A stretch of 64,000 nucleotides of DNA, from positions 8,577,001 to 8,641,000 of the forward strand of contig NZ_CP121634.1 of NCBI RefSeq assembly GCF_029714945.1. The letters run 5' to 3'. Under the pieces are notes generated by a model that did no database searches, had not been told where the DNA came from, and saw nothing but the letters and a program-made list of their open reading frames with translations. Source of the stretch: Bradyrhizobium sp. CIAT3101. Its GTDB lineage: Bacteria; Pseudomonadota; Alphaproteobacteria; Rhizobiales; Xanthobacteraceae. Every line of letters starts with the position of its first letter. Position 1 is the stretch's first letter. Position numbers and translations under genes: made by a program. Positions 9,046 through 18,325 of this stretch are shown here, piece by piece.

Positions 9046-10664
9046 ACGTTGTCTTGACCGAGCAACGTGTCGATATTCGCGCCCGCCCAGCTGCGCGCCA
9101 CGATTTCTCGTACATCCGCTAGCAGCTCGCCCGTATCATAGACCACTCCGTTGCGGATTGTGTATTGGAGGCCGCGCCGCCATTCAGAGCTACCTGTCGC
9201 GTCATTTAGGCGGAGCGCGCCCGTTCCGTAAAGAAATTTCAGATCCTCGAGCGGGTTTTCTTGGTGGACCAACAGGTCAGCGCACTTCCCTACCTCGACC
9301 GTGCCAATCTCGTCGGCCAGTCCCATTAATTCTGCAGCTAACATCGTTGCAGCGCGAATAATTTCCAGAGCGTGGAAACCGGCTTCTTGGAACCATTCGA
9401 GGTCGCGAATGAAGCAGAATCCGTAGATCTGATATAGGAACCCTGCATCACTCGCCGGACAAACGCGGCCGCCTCTCTTCATATAGTCGTATACAAAAGC
9501 AGACCATCGACGGAAATGCTCCTTCCACTCGACCTCGTTTCGCGTCGACCATGCAAACCAGTACGACCCATGGTTGGCGCGCTGCGGCTCAAAAAAGTCC
9601 CACAGGGTCTTGTGCGTATATTTGTCGTGCCAGTCAGCGCGCCTCGCCCGCATCAGGTCCCGGTTAGCCTCTAGGATGGCAAGCGTGGGAACGAACGTAT
9701 GGTCAAGTTCGAGGAAGCGGTCGAGCGTTTCGTTCCATTTCGCACTGCCAGGCTCAGCCGCGTGAACAAAGTTCTGGCTGCTGCTATTATACCGCAGGTA
9801 TTCGTCCATATAATCATAGTTGGCCGGGTACGGCTGCAACCTGGTGCGCTCAAACATAGCTTCGGGGACACCGTAAAAATGTTCTGTGCTTGTGAGTCCC
9901 CAGCTGGCCGTCGTCAGTGCATTTAATCGAGAAAGCGCCATCTGTGGGTGATGGCAGCCGCTGCGGAGGCCAAGTGCCTTCGATTCTTCAAGGGCGGCTT
10001 TAAAGATTGCAGGCGAGGCGCCGTAGAATTTGATACCGTCTGCGCCTCTTTTGGCGACGGCCCGCAGCCAAGCGCGCCCTTCCGCAGGCGTGTGAATGAT
10101 GTTGAGCCCTTCGTGCGCCGGAAACCCAGCATACGCCATAATACGCGGCGCGGCGATCTCGTTGGCTTCGGACGCCGCTTTCTGTTGGAGTGTCCAGCCC
10201 AGCCCGTTTGCCGACCACATATCACGGACGGTCGTGATGCCGTGCGCCAACCAGAGCTTGTAAACGTATTCGACCGGCGGCTGCTCGCCGTTCGCGGCGT
10301 GAGATGAGATACCGGTATGCACGTGAGAATCGACGAATCCCGGCGTTACCCATTTCCCGTGGCAGTCGATCTCAAAGTCTCCCCGAGGTGGGCGGCGCTC
10401 AGGATTGATTGGCATCTTGGGGAAGCCCACGGACACCACCTGGGTTATGCGGCCGTTCTCAATTACGATGTCGATCGGCCCCATTGGAGGCGCTCCGGTA
10501 CCATTGATGACCGTCGCCCCGCGAAGAACCATTCTGCGAAATGGCCCCACGCCGCGGTCGCGGCCGCGGGCCGGCGCGAGCGAGGGCATTCCGCGAGCCG
10601 CTGCGACTAAAAGATCTTCGTCGCCGGCCAGCGTTCCGGGGGGGGGGAGGATCGCATTGGACAT
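9042..10664 (-). CDS. Metal-dependent amidohydrolase (imidazolonepropionase/prolidase-like)
   Basis: The open frame extends to 10895, but the ATG at 10664 is the better start. It is preceded by GGGAGCAG, and the extra N-terminal residues look non-coding. The product is about 540 residues. It has the amidohydrolase fold: an N-terminal beta-sandwich strand (RGATVINGTGAPP), the metal motif DSHVHTG (HxH), the likely bridging Lys in GADGIKFYG, His ligands in SGCHHPQM and TSTEHFYG, and the Asp in ASDAGFLY. A C-terminal return of the sandwich reads EVGKCADLLVHQENPL. The family hydrolyses amide or ester bonds of cyclic or peptide-like substrates. The substrate is not deducible. It has no signal peptide. 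It overlaps the GTPase gene by the ATGA junction. Confidence 0.88.
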   Translation of the reverse strand: MSNAILPPPGTLAGDEDLLVAAARGMPSLAPARGRDRGVGPFRRMVLRGATVINGTGAPPMGPIDIVIENGRITQVVSVGFPKMPINPERRPPRGDFEIDCHGKWVTPGFVDSHVHTGISSHAANGEQPPVEYVYKLWLAHGITTVRDMWSANGLGWTLQQKAASEANEIAAPRIMAYAGFPAHEGLNIIHTPAEGRAWLRAVAKRGADGIKFYGASPAIFKAALEESKALGLRSGCHHPQMALSRLNALTTASWGLTSTEHFYGVPEAMFERTRLQPYPANYDYMDEYLRYNSSSQNFVHAAEPGSAKWNETLDRFLELDHTFVPTLAILEANRDLMRARRADWHDKYTHKTLWDFFEPQRANHGSYWFAWSTRNEVEWKEHFRRWSAFVYDYMKRGGRVCPASDAGFLYQIYGFCFIRDLEWFQEAGFHALEIIRAATMLAAELMGLADEIGTVEVGKCADLLVHQENPLEDLKFLYGTGALRLNDATGSSEWRRGLQYTIRNGVVYDTGELLADVREIVARSWAGANIDTLLGQDNV

Positions 10665-11280
10665 CGTGAAAGCTGCTCCCGCTTTTCGGGTATTGTATCC
10701 ATTTTGTGGGTTTATGATAGGGTCGGCGCGGGAGTCAAGAGGGACCTGACGGGTATCGGGTCGCGCGTGCCGACCCTTCGCTGATTTGGAATGGCATCGC
10801 ATTGGCGAGCCGCTTGCCGGCACCGGCAGACGCAGAATACGCCGCTGTTCTGGCCGAAGATGAAGACGTGGCAGGATTTTGCGCCTCGTGACCACGGCCC
10901 GCTCTCCGAACTAAGCGCCGCTTGATCGTCTACTTCTCGGGGCATTCAAGTACATCTCGCAAGGTGTGACCGTCGTGCCGGCTTTCGGGCAGCGACTTGC
11001 AACACAAACAGACGACCAGTCCCGCGGCGATTGTTGGTCACGATAGGGGTATGGCCGTTTACGCTTGCGGATGTACTCCTGGACGCGGGGGGAAAAGAGC
11101 TTTAGCCCGCCCTGGCGCAGCTACTGCGATTGCATCTGCGCAGGCGGCCAAGCGGCTGAAGAAATGCCTCATCCAGTGCGTGCGGATTCCTCGATGTCGC
11201 CCACCCTTCCGGGATGATGTCGCCCGGGTGACGAGGCCTCTTCTGGCTCCCGTAGGGTTCCCCTTTCGGCTTAGCGAAGG
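10665..11280. other. Upstream region of the amidohydrolase; no gene recognised
   Basis: About 600 bp of high-GC sequence whose short frames show no domain. It must contain the promoter for the amidohydrolase-GTPase pair reading leftward, but no clear promoter motif was found. Confidence 0.4.
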
Positions 11281-11575
11281 GGACGCTGGATGCCGACGGA
11301 GAGGCTTGCGATGCGCCTTGTGCGCGATGTGATCAGGAAGAAAGCGGCTGCGCTGCCCGAGCCGCGAGATTGCTCGCCGGAAGCGGCGCCCTCGGCGGTG
11401 CGGCTGGCGCTCCGGCGGTTCGAGGCCGCGGGCTTGAGTTGGCCGTTGCCAGACGGCGTCACTGACACGGCTCTGGAACTTCGCCTGTTCGCCAAGACGG
11501 CAATGGCAACCGTCAGGTCACCGCCGCATCGCCGACCCCGATTGGGCGACCGTGCAGTCCTTTGCAGTGAATCAT
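11281..11575 (+). pseudogene. IS21-family transposase (IstA) N-terminal remnant
   Basis: From the ATG at 11290 the product reads MPTERLAMRLVRDVIR, then (after a distorted piece) SAVRLALRRFEAAGLSWPLP and VTDTALELRLF. A neighbouring frame gives the arginine-rich HRRPRLGDRAV. This is the helix-turn-helix N-terminus of IstA-type IS21 transposases, where the HTH core normally reads ARRxGVxxSTVRxxLRRFEAAGLSWPLP. The HTH core and everything after about residue 90 are missing, so it is a fragment. Confidence 0.6.
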
Positions 11576-12280
11576 GATCCGGACAGCGAGGCGCACGACA
11601 GTCTGCAACCCGTACAGCTTGCTCTTTCGCCCAGCAGCAGAGGATTGAGGTCCTATAGAGAGACTGTCCCGATTTGCGCCTGCATCACAGCTTCAGCATC
11701 TCGCAACGCACGATTGCCCACGGCGCGGCCCAGGGAACGGTCAACAAGTACCCCAGTTCAACGCGCTGGTCGGGCTGAACCGGCCGTTGCCGGAGCTCGA
11801 TGACGATGACTGCCGCGAGGCCATCGTTCGATTTGCCCAGCGCGCTGCGCACGGGGCCCTCCATGGACCGCTGGGCGATCTTCAAATCCTCCCGCCCTTC
11901 GTGATCAGGAGGACTATTCCAGCCCCATCAACGGGCCGGTCGTGTTTGGCTGCGAAAGTGATCGTTAATCGCCTAGAACCGCGGGTCCTTATCCCCGGAA
12001 GCGCAATGAATGTAACGGCCGACACTCATCGTGCCGCTTTTAAAGCACTCAAGCATAGGGTTGCCGCAGCCTGCCCGTGCTTGCTCGGCGAGCCGCTTAA
12101 CCGCGAATCGCGGCATGCAGCAGTTTGGCATCAGTCGGGAAAAGCTGATAGCCATCGGCTGCGGTCATGCGGACCGTCCATGCTTGAGGTCTTGGCGGCG
12201 CAATGTGGTCGCTCGCGCGCCCTAGAAGGCTCTTGGCGAACAACCGCTGCAGCTGGTCGCGAGCCGCTTGCGCTATTGGC
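11576..12280. other. Degenerate region with possible transposase remnants
   Basis: No intact gene. On the minus strand, about 12260-11975, the text LFPTDAKLLHAAIRG followed in another frame by RLAEQARAGCGN and later VGRYIH loosely follows the YPTDxxLL...R..YxH pattern of IS5/IS1182-type transposases. On the plus strand, 11787-12305 is open but shows no domain. Low confidence throughout. Confidence 0.3.
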
Positions 12281-13087
12281 TCAGGTCCGAGCGCCTGTGC
12301 GGTAAGAACTGATGTGGGGACCCGGCATGAAAGCATTTGCAAGTTCGGCGGCGGTGGACTTAAGGAGCTCAAGAAGCTCCGGGATCGCGCGCGAACGTAC
12401 CCGCTCAGCCGGGCCTGTAAGCCCCAAGGCGTAGATCGGCGGGGATTCAGATAAGGAACGCACCGGACAGGCAAGCGTGTAAAGACCTTGAATGTGTTCC
12501 CCGTTCTCGATCGCGTAGCCCTGCTTCCGGATTTTCGCAAATTCACGCTCAAGACCCTTGGGATCGCTGATCGTGCTATCGGTCAACTTGTGGAGTTCGG
12601 TATTCAGAATGGCTTGGCGCACGCGAGGGAGCTGCATGGCGGTCAGAACCTTCCCCGAAGCGGTCGCATGGGGAGGCAGCACATGCCCCGGCGTGACGTA
12701 AACCCCGACACTTGCGTCCGGCGACTCCATCATCACGGAGTGGACGGAGGAGCCCGACAAACGAGCGACGAAACAGGTTTCACCTGTTTGTTCAGCCAAT
12801 ACCTTAAGCCGGCGCTTGCTTGCGCCAACAATCCAAAACGTATCGGATTCCAAAATCCGACGGAGTCTCCCGCCAAGCTTGAACTCGCCCCCTCGCCCGC
12901 TGCTAGCGACCAAATCACTGCTTTCCAGAGCGTTTACAAGCCGATTGACGGTCGTCTTTGGGAGGTCCAACACAGCCTCAATCTCACGGCCGGTAAGCCC
13001 ATTGACCGACCCGGCGATCACTTCCAAAACCTGTGTATAACGCTCCAACGGTCCTGATTGATGCCTGGAAATCTTCTTGGTCTTCAT
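12281..13087 (-). CDS. IclR-family transcriptional regulator
   Basis: A 268-residue regulator. An N-terminal winged helix (about residues 14-75) reads RYTQVLEVIAGSVNGLTGRE, then the recognition part DLPKTTVNRLVNALESSDL. A C-terminal IclR effector domain (about 95-255) has TGETCFVARLSGSSVHSVMM, HATASGKVLTAM, the typical KIRKQGYAIENGEHIQGLYT and ACPVRSL. The start at 13087 is the first Met before a basic leader (KTKK). IclR proteins usually control nearby catabolic genes in response to a small aromatic or organic-acid effector. Here the closest candidates are the minus-strand amidohydrolase-GTPase pair and the oxidoreductases. No operator could be recognised. It is the last intact gene before a transposon-rich stretch. 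Confidence 0.9.
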   Translation of the reverse strand: MKTKKISRHQSGPLERYTQVLEVIAGSVNGLTGREIEAVLDLPKTTVNRLVNALESSDLVASSGRGGEFKLGGRLRRILESDTFWIVGASKRRLKVLAEQTGETCFVARLSGSSVHSVMMESPDASVGVYVTPGHVLPPHATASGKVLTAMQLPRVRQAILNTELHKLTDSTISDPKGLEREFAKIRKQGYAIENGEHIQGLYTLACPVRSLSESPPIYALGLTGPAERVRSRAIPELLELLKSTAAELANAFMPGPHISSYRTGART

Positions 13088-13239
13088 GGCGGCCTACATG
13101 TAATGGCATTTTCGGAATTGCGAATATACCCACCAAGGTTCCGAAAAGCGAGACCTGCCGGCCGGCAGACGTAACGGTGAGAAGAACTACAGGTCCAGGA
13201 GTTGATGGCGCTTGAAAAGATGCCATTGTCTTCTGGCAT

Positions 13240-13470
13240 CTCTGCAAGAACGACCCCCACTAATAAGGAAATGGCTAGCCACAAGGCCACGTTGGCATGT
13301 GCACCTGCCCCGACTAGTTCGTCATGGCTCAATCAGGTCGAGCGCTTCTTTGCCCTTCTTGTCGATAAGAGCGGCAGGCGCGGCGTCTATCGCGGTCGCC
13401 TCGGCGGTTCTACTCATCCACAACATGAACATATGCGGCCTGGCGAACTTGTGACTCGGGTCACTGGAAG
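13240..13470 (+). pseudogene. IS630-family transposase, C-terminal fragment
   Basis: Plus-strand text reads LIRKWLATRPRWHVHL and, one base later in another frame, PTSSSWLNQVERFFALLVDK and RRGVYR. This is the C-terminal DDE segment of IS630-type transposases (canonical PTSSSWLNQVERFFA). The matching central segment lies 100-300 bp to the right on the opposite strand (13573-13779), so one element seems to have been split and inverted. Confidence 0.7.
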
Positions 13471-13572
13471 ATGCCGACTGCCGCCGGCGTGGCTTTCAAA
13501 TTACAGGATGCGCTCACGGTGGTCTCGAGCGCCTTCTGGTCTATGGGGCCAGCCGGCCCGAAGCGCCCATGA

Positions 13573-13779
13573 CTACAAGAGGCGGCACACATCGCTGTTA
13601 GCAGCCACATGAGATGGACGTGGAGCTCGCGCGGCGCGGCGGCCTTGATCTCGTCGAGGAACTTGCGAAACTCGGCGGCGAGGTGGCGTTCTTAGCACTT
13701 GCCGATGACCTGTCCGGTCGCAATGTCGAGGGTTGTCGCCGCCCTCAGGGCGAAGATCACTTCGTTCATCGAGAGACAC
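13573..13779 (-). pseudogene. IS630-family transposase, central fragment
   Basis: The minus strand encodes TTLDIATGQVIGKC, an in-frame stop, then ERHLAAEFRKFLDEIKAAAP and ELHVHL. This is the central block of IS630 transposases (LDIATGKVIGKCYxRHRAxEFRKFLDEIE). The next block of the same protein is found inverted at 13240-13470. It is dead. Confidence 0.65.
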
Positions 13780-13799
13780 AACGTAAGCGCTTATCCATG

Positions 13800-15045
13800 A
13801 CCCTATTATGGGGATAGCCGTCGATGATCGCCTCGAGTGTTGTTGAGCTTGCAGGTAGCGACTATCGACGCCAGCATGGCCCAGTTTTCTGCCCCGATTT
13901 CATGGCCCGCGAAGAGCGCATTTTTTCTGGTTAGGCAGACCGGCCGGATGGCGTTCTCGACCGGGTTGGTGTCCAGTTCGGACGCCCGTCTTGGAAGCGG
14001 GTCAGCCCCCTGCCAGTGATTGAGCGCATAGCAGATGTCCTCGGCGAGCGTTGAGCCGCTGGAGATCATAGAAAGCTGCTTCTCAAAGCACGGTTTTAAA
14101 GCCGCGATGAGGGGCGACGAGTGCTCCTTGCGCGTGGCCAACCGGACGTCCGGCCACGAGCCGCGCACCATGGCTTTGATGGCGGAAAGCTGCGCGATTT
14201 GTCGACAGCGGCGTCGGCGATCGGAGACTTGCTGTTGCGCTCCAATTTGACGAAGCGCCGGCGCAAATGGCTCCAGCAATGCACGAGCGTCCACGGCCCT
14301 GCGGTCGAACGACCTCGGTCAGTCGGTCATAACTGTCATAGGCATCGCATTACAGGAAGCTCCCGCCAAAGCCATGCAGGAACTGCTCCGCAAAAGACCC
14401 CGCTGCGACCGGGGCATATCGGAACAGCACGATCGGCGGGCTTGGGCCGTTGTGGCCGCGGTCTCTGAGGCGATCGCCCAGAAGTAGCCCTTCTTCGTTT
14501 GGCCGCGCCCGCCGTCCGCGATCGTTGCCCAAACAAACTTGCAACCTCGAGGCGCTTGTGAACCATTACCGTGCCCGTTCGGTCCCACACCAAATCTTGA
14601 TTTGGGTCGAGACGAAGCATCTCCTGCACCTTCGCCGGAAGCCCATCAGCGCAAGTCAATCGGCCGCATTGCAACGTAAATCTTGAGATCAGCACCGGCC
14701 GCGATCATCGTGGCGCGCACCGCACGGATCCACCGGGACAGCTGCTCACCATCAATGGCCGTATCCGTCCGCAGCACGACATCACGCATCGCGATCTCAA
14801 GCTTGATCGCCGGAATCTGCCCCTCCTCCAACTCATGTTCCACGACGAGCGGTGCGAATGTCGGCGTGGACGCTTCGCACGGCGGCAACATGCCTCGCAG
14901 TCGAAACCGCCGTCGCCAATCGTAGATCCGCCAGCGCGTCGCTGCGTGCTTGCGCGCTGGTCATCGGGCAACAGACTCTCGGCGACGATCCGTAGCTCTC
15001 TCAGCTGCCGAACGAATGCGGCGTCCCAACGGCCCTTCAAGAACT
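13800..15045 (-). mobile_element. IS66-family element, degenerate (tnpA, tnpB, tnpC remains)
   Basis: Reading leftward on the minus strand, a TnpA tail is at 15040-14900 (KGRWDAAFVRQLRELRIVAE, LLPDDQRAS). TnpB is at about 14710-14500 (ATMIAAGADLKIYVAMRPID, LAAKVQEMLRLDP in another frame, then LVWDRTGTVMVHKRLE). TnpC is at about 14560-13806 (transposase_IS66 domain with SHLRRRFVKLERNS, QLSAIKAMVRGSWPDVRLAT, then KEHSSPLIAALKPCFEKQLS and the DDE-region ELDTNPVENAIRPVCLTRKN, followed by ALFAGHEIGAENWAML). All three genes carry frame changes and TnpC lacks its N-terminal half, so the element is inactive. The terminal inverted repeats were not located. Confidence 0.85.
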
Positions 15046-15381
15046 TCCTGCCAGCTCACCGACCCGCCGATGGGCTGTCTGAATGGACGTCCCTTTGGCT
15101 GTCCAATCCCATCAAAACCTCCGTCCAAGCCGGAGGCTTCTTCGCATAGTTATCCATATCCCGAAGCAAAGGTTCCCGCTAAGCGCTTACGGAGCACGCG
15201 ATCCGTTCCTGGTCCGAGATGTTTCTCTTCGAAAAGAAGTAATCTATTGCAGTTCTTGCCTGTTCTTGAGGTGCGACCGAATCGACGCCACATCCTGAGA
15301 TCATGCAAAAGAATAACCGTCTCACATCCGAGACGATCGGCGAACTGGCCGGGCTTTTGCTACCGCGTGCAACACAGGCCA

Positions 15382-15522
15382 AAAGAGGCTCTGCTTGGTT
15401 ATCGAGGCCGACGTTTCGATCGTTTCGGCAAAAGGCGGTCGGACGGCCTATTCAGATGCTTTTGCTGGTGACATTGGAGCGCTAGCGCTCGGACATAATC
15501 GACAGATTCAGGAGGCGATCAA
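15382..15522 (+). pseudogene. Class III aminotransferase N-terminal remnant
   Basis: One frame reads GGRTAYSDAFAGDIGALALG then HNRQIQEAIK and a stop. This resembles the N-terminal block of class III PLP aminotransferases (G..Y.D..AG.G.L.LGHN.P....AI), especially the diaminobutyrate/GABA aminotransferase group. Only about 45 residues remain. The assignment is plausible, not secure. Confidence 0.4.
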
Positions 15523-15715
15523 ATAATCCGTTGAAGTTGTCAACGGGTTTTACGTCAAAGGACTTTGTCCTATAGATAAGGCACGCTCGATGGACGACTA
15601 TGAGCAGTTCACGCGGCGATTCTTCCATGAGAACCCCGATATCGAGGGTTTTAAGACCATGGTAGTCATGGACCGGGTAAAAGCCGGATTTGCTATTCCA
15701 ATTGAGGCTCCCTGA
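15523..15715 (+). pseudogene. Lrp/AsnC-family regulator, C-terminal remnant
   Basis: The same frame continues after the stop as MDDYEQFTRRFFHENPDIEG, FKTMVVMDRVKAGFAIPIE and ends at the TGA at 15713. This is the C-terminal ligand-binding (RAM) end of Lrp/AsnC regulators, with the usual D-Y-F spacing and the terminal T.VV.DRVK....PI. The DNA-binding half is missing. Confidence 0.55.
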
Positions 15716-16519
15716 GATTGAGCGCCTCACCAACCAGACCCCACCTACCTCTCAATCACCAAGCCGGGCAAGGGTGTCACGGTACCCGTTAGAAACGAGC
15801 GCGGTCTTCGCGCATTGGCGCGCGCAACTTTCGACTGAGTGGCGTCACCTCCAGGCTACCAACACCCACCGCTCATCGTGGCGCTTTGTGGCGCGAGCGA
15901 GCTGGCTGACTCGGTCGATGGACTTTCAAACGCTCACCAACCGGAGATGTCGGCCTGGCCAGCGCCTCGCTAGCGCCCTTTTTCGTCGCGCAGTGCGAGT
16001 AAAACGCTGCAAGTTTCCTTCGCTTTTGTGCTCTAAGCGGCTACGCGGAATTAAATATTCAGACCGCTTCTGAGTATGGCCTCGCCTATTTGCGTTCACA
16101 TCGCCGCTGACTTTTGGGCAGATCTAAGAAGATCGGCTGCGTTTCAGTTGCGCGCCGAGGCGCCGCGGCTCGCTCTGCGGCGCCTGTCACGAGGAGATCA
16201 AGTTTTTAAATCAATACAAGGCGCCGAAGGATTAAGGCCTCTGGCTCAGTTGAGTGGCATCTGGCCCTTGCCGGCGGCATCTCGCAGGGAGTGACTACGG
16301 AATGAGGCGTTTCGAGAAAGCGCGCCCTTGCAGGGCGAGAGCAAGGTTTCCTCGTCAGGATCGGGATCGTACGAAGCGGAACCCTTGGCGTGAAGCTGAC
16401 CATTTTGGGGTTCTCTTACATCTAAACAGCGCAAGGCGAATGACGCCGGACCTCGCGTTTGCCACCAGCCCCTCTTCATCCTCATTCGTCGAACCATCCG
16501 GGGTAAGGCAGCAAGCTAG
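15716..16519. other. Region upstream of the MFS exporter; no gene recognised
   Basis: About 800 bp with only short frames (for example 15690-16073 and 16076-16294 plus strand) lacking recognisable domains. It probably holds the promoter of the MFS gene. Confidence 0.4.
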
Positions 16520-18199
16520 ATGACTCCTCTTAAGCCTCGAACACTTAGCACTGAAGGTATCACAGCGCCCTTCCGCCACCTCACCTTTCGGCATATCTGG
16601 CTTGCGAGTCTCCTGACGAACCTGGGCGCCCTAATCCGGAGCGTCGGCGCAGCGTGGGCAATGACTCAGATGACAACGTCGGCCGACAAAGTTGCGCTTG
16701 TGCAGACAGCGTTTTTGTTACCAGTTATGCTGATTTCGATGCCCGCAGGCGCAATTGCGGATATGTATGACCGGCGGATCGTGATGCTTGTCGCGCTCAG
16801 CATGTCGCTAGCTGGTGCCGCCGCACTTACAGCCCTTACCTGGCAAGGGATGGTCACGCCAGACTCGTTGCTGATCCTGTGCTTTGTAATCGGCACTGGC
16901 GTGGCTCTGATGGATCCTGCCTGGCAATCCTCAGTTAGTGAACAAGTGCCGGCGGAAGCACTTCCAGCTGCGGTCGCGCTGAACAGTATCAGCTACAACA
17001 TCGCGCGCAGCGTGGGACCGGCGATCGGCGGGATGGTGGTTGCGGCAGCCGGCGCAGTCGCTTCGTTTGCCCTAAATGCATTGCTATATCTGCCACTGCT
17101 TGTTGCGCTCTTCTTGTGGAAGCGTATTTCCGAACCTTCATATCTTCCGCCCGAAAAACTAAACCGCGCCATCGTTTCGGGGCTCCGCTACATCGCTAAC
17201 TCGCCCCCGATCAAAATCGTGCTGATTCGTTCCATGATCACCGGCGTGATCGGAGGCGCCATCATCGCGCTAATGCCGCTGGTCGCCCGTGATCTCCTTG
17301 GAGGCGGTGCTCGGATCTATGGGATAGCTCTGAGCGCGTTCGGACTTGGCGCGGTAATTGGAGCGCTATATGTACCCGAAGTGCGAAAGCGCCTGAGCGG
17401 TGAAGCAGCAATCCGCGCCTGCGCACTGTCAATGAGTGGGGCGCTTCTGGCAGTGGCGTTGAGCCACGAGCTGGTTCTAACATCGGCCGCCCTTGTCCTT
17501 GCCGGGGCTGTATGGATGATCTCCTGGGCTCTCTTCAACATTGGCGTGCAGCTGTCGGCCCCGCGCTGGGTCGCAGGACGCTCGCTCGCAGCCTACCAAG
17601 CCGCGAGCTCAGGAGGCATTGCTGTCGGTAGCTGGGGCTGGGGTCATTTGACCGATGCTGCAGGCGTCGACACGGCGCTTTTGATATCAGCAGTGCTGAT
17701 GTTAATTTCTCCACTTTTGGGGCTTTGGCTCCGTATGCCTCGCATAAACCCGCGAAGCGAGGATGCTGAAGCGCTCGCGCATCCTGAGGTTCGGCTAGCG
17801 CTAACCCATCGCAGTGGACCGGTCGTGATCGAAATCGAATACCGCGTGGCACAAGAGAATGCGCGGGCCTTTCATAACGTCATGCAAGATGTGCAGCTGT
17901 TCCGAAAGCGGAATGGTGCGTATGGCTGGTCGATTGCTCGCGATATCGCTGATCCTGAACTGTGGACAGAACGCTACCATTGCCCCACGTGGCTTGATTA
18001 TCTGCGTCAACGCAATCGCTCGACGCATTCAGAACGCGCGCTAGATCGTCAAGCTGCGTCCTTTCACGCGGGTCCAGAGCCCGTGCGTATCCGGCGCATG
18101 CTAGAGCGTCCGTTTGGCTCCGTTCGGTGGAAGGACGATGTACCCGACCATACCGCCAACGAGGCCTTGCTCGGTGACTATAACCGGAATCGAACGTAG
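16520..18199 (+). CDS. MFS exporter (EntS/MFS_3 type) with fused C-terminal domain
   Basis: A 559-residue protein. Residues about 15-415 form a 12-helix major facilitator of the MFS_3/EntS group: RHIWLASLLTNLGALIRSVG, QTAFLLPVMLISMPAGAIAD then MYDRR (loop 2-3 motif), and ALNSISYNIARSVGPAIGGM. The last about 140 residues are soluble and begin VVIEIEYRVAQENARAFHNV. They include RKRNGAYGWSIARDIADPEL and YHCPTWLDYLRQR, a ferredoxin-like antibiotic-monooxygenase-type fold (inference), an arrangement seen in a subset of this family. Family members export siderophores, peptides or drugs. It is followed by a diaminopropionate ammonia-lyase, and with the NRPS and MATE genes it forms a secondary-metabolite block, so export of a peptide product or of toxic amines is plausible. 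Confidence 0.88.
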   Translation: MTPLKPRTLSTEGITAPFRHLTFRHIWLASLLTNLGALIRSVGAAWAMTQMTTSADKVALVQTAFLLPVMLISMPAGAIADMYDRRIVMLVALSMSLAGAAALTALTWQGMVTPDSLLILCFVIGTGVALMDPAWQSSVSEQVPAEALPAAVALNSISYNIARSVGPAIGGMVVAAAGAVASFALNALLYLPLLVALFLWKRISEPSYLPPEKLNRAIVSGLRYIANSPPIKIVLIRSMITGVIGGAIIALMPLVARDLLGGGARIYGIALSAFGLGAVIGALYVPEVRKRLSGEAAIRACALSMSGALLAVALSHELVLTSAALVLAGAVWMISWALFNIGVQLSAPRWVAGRSLAAYQAASSGGIAVGSWGWGHLTDAAGVDTALLISAVLMLISPLLGLWLRMPRINPRSEDAEALAHPEVRLALTHRSGPVVIEIEYRVAQENARAFHNVMQDVQLFRKRNGAYGWSIARDIADPELWTERYHCPTWLDYLRQRNRSTHSERALDRQAASFHAGPEPVRIRRMLERPFGSVRWKDDVPDHTANEALLGDYNRNRT

Positions 18200-18325
18200 T
18201 GACTGTCGGGAATAGCCCGACTTGATGTCGCGGATGGAGCATCGCGCAGGCTCTCCGACAGCAGAAACCGGAGCGATCCACTCTTGCATAAGTGGCCGCA
18301 GAATGCATGGATGTTATTGTCGTAA

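Noticed and set aside
10665..10895. N-terminal extension of the amidohydrolase frame
   Set aside because: Composition and lack of family text; the Met at 10664 has a good ribosome binding site and the expected start of the protein.
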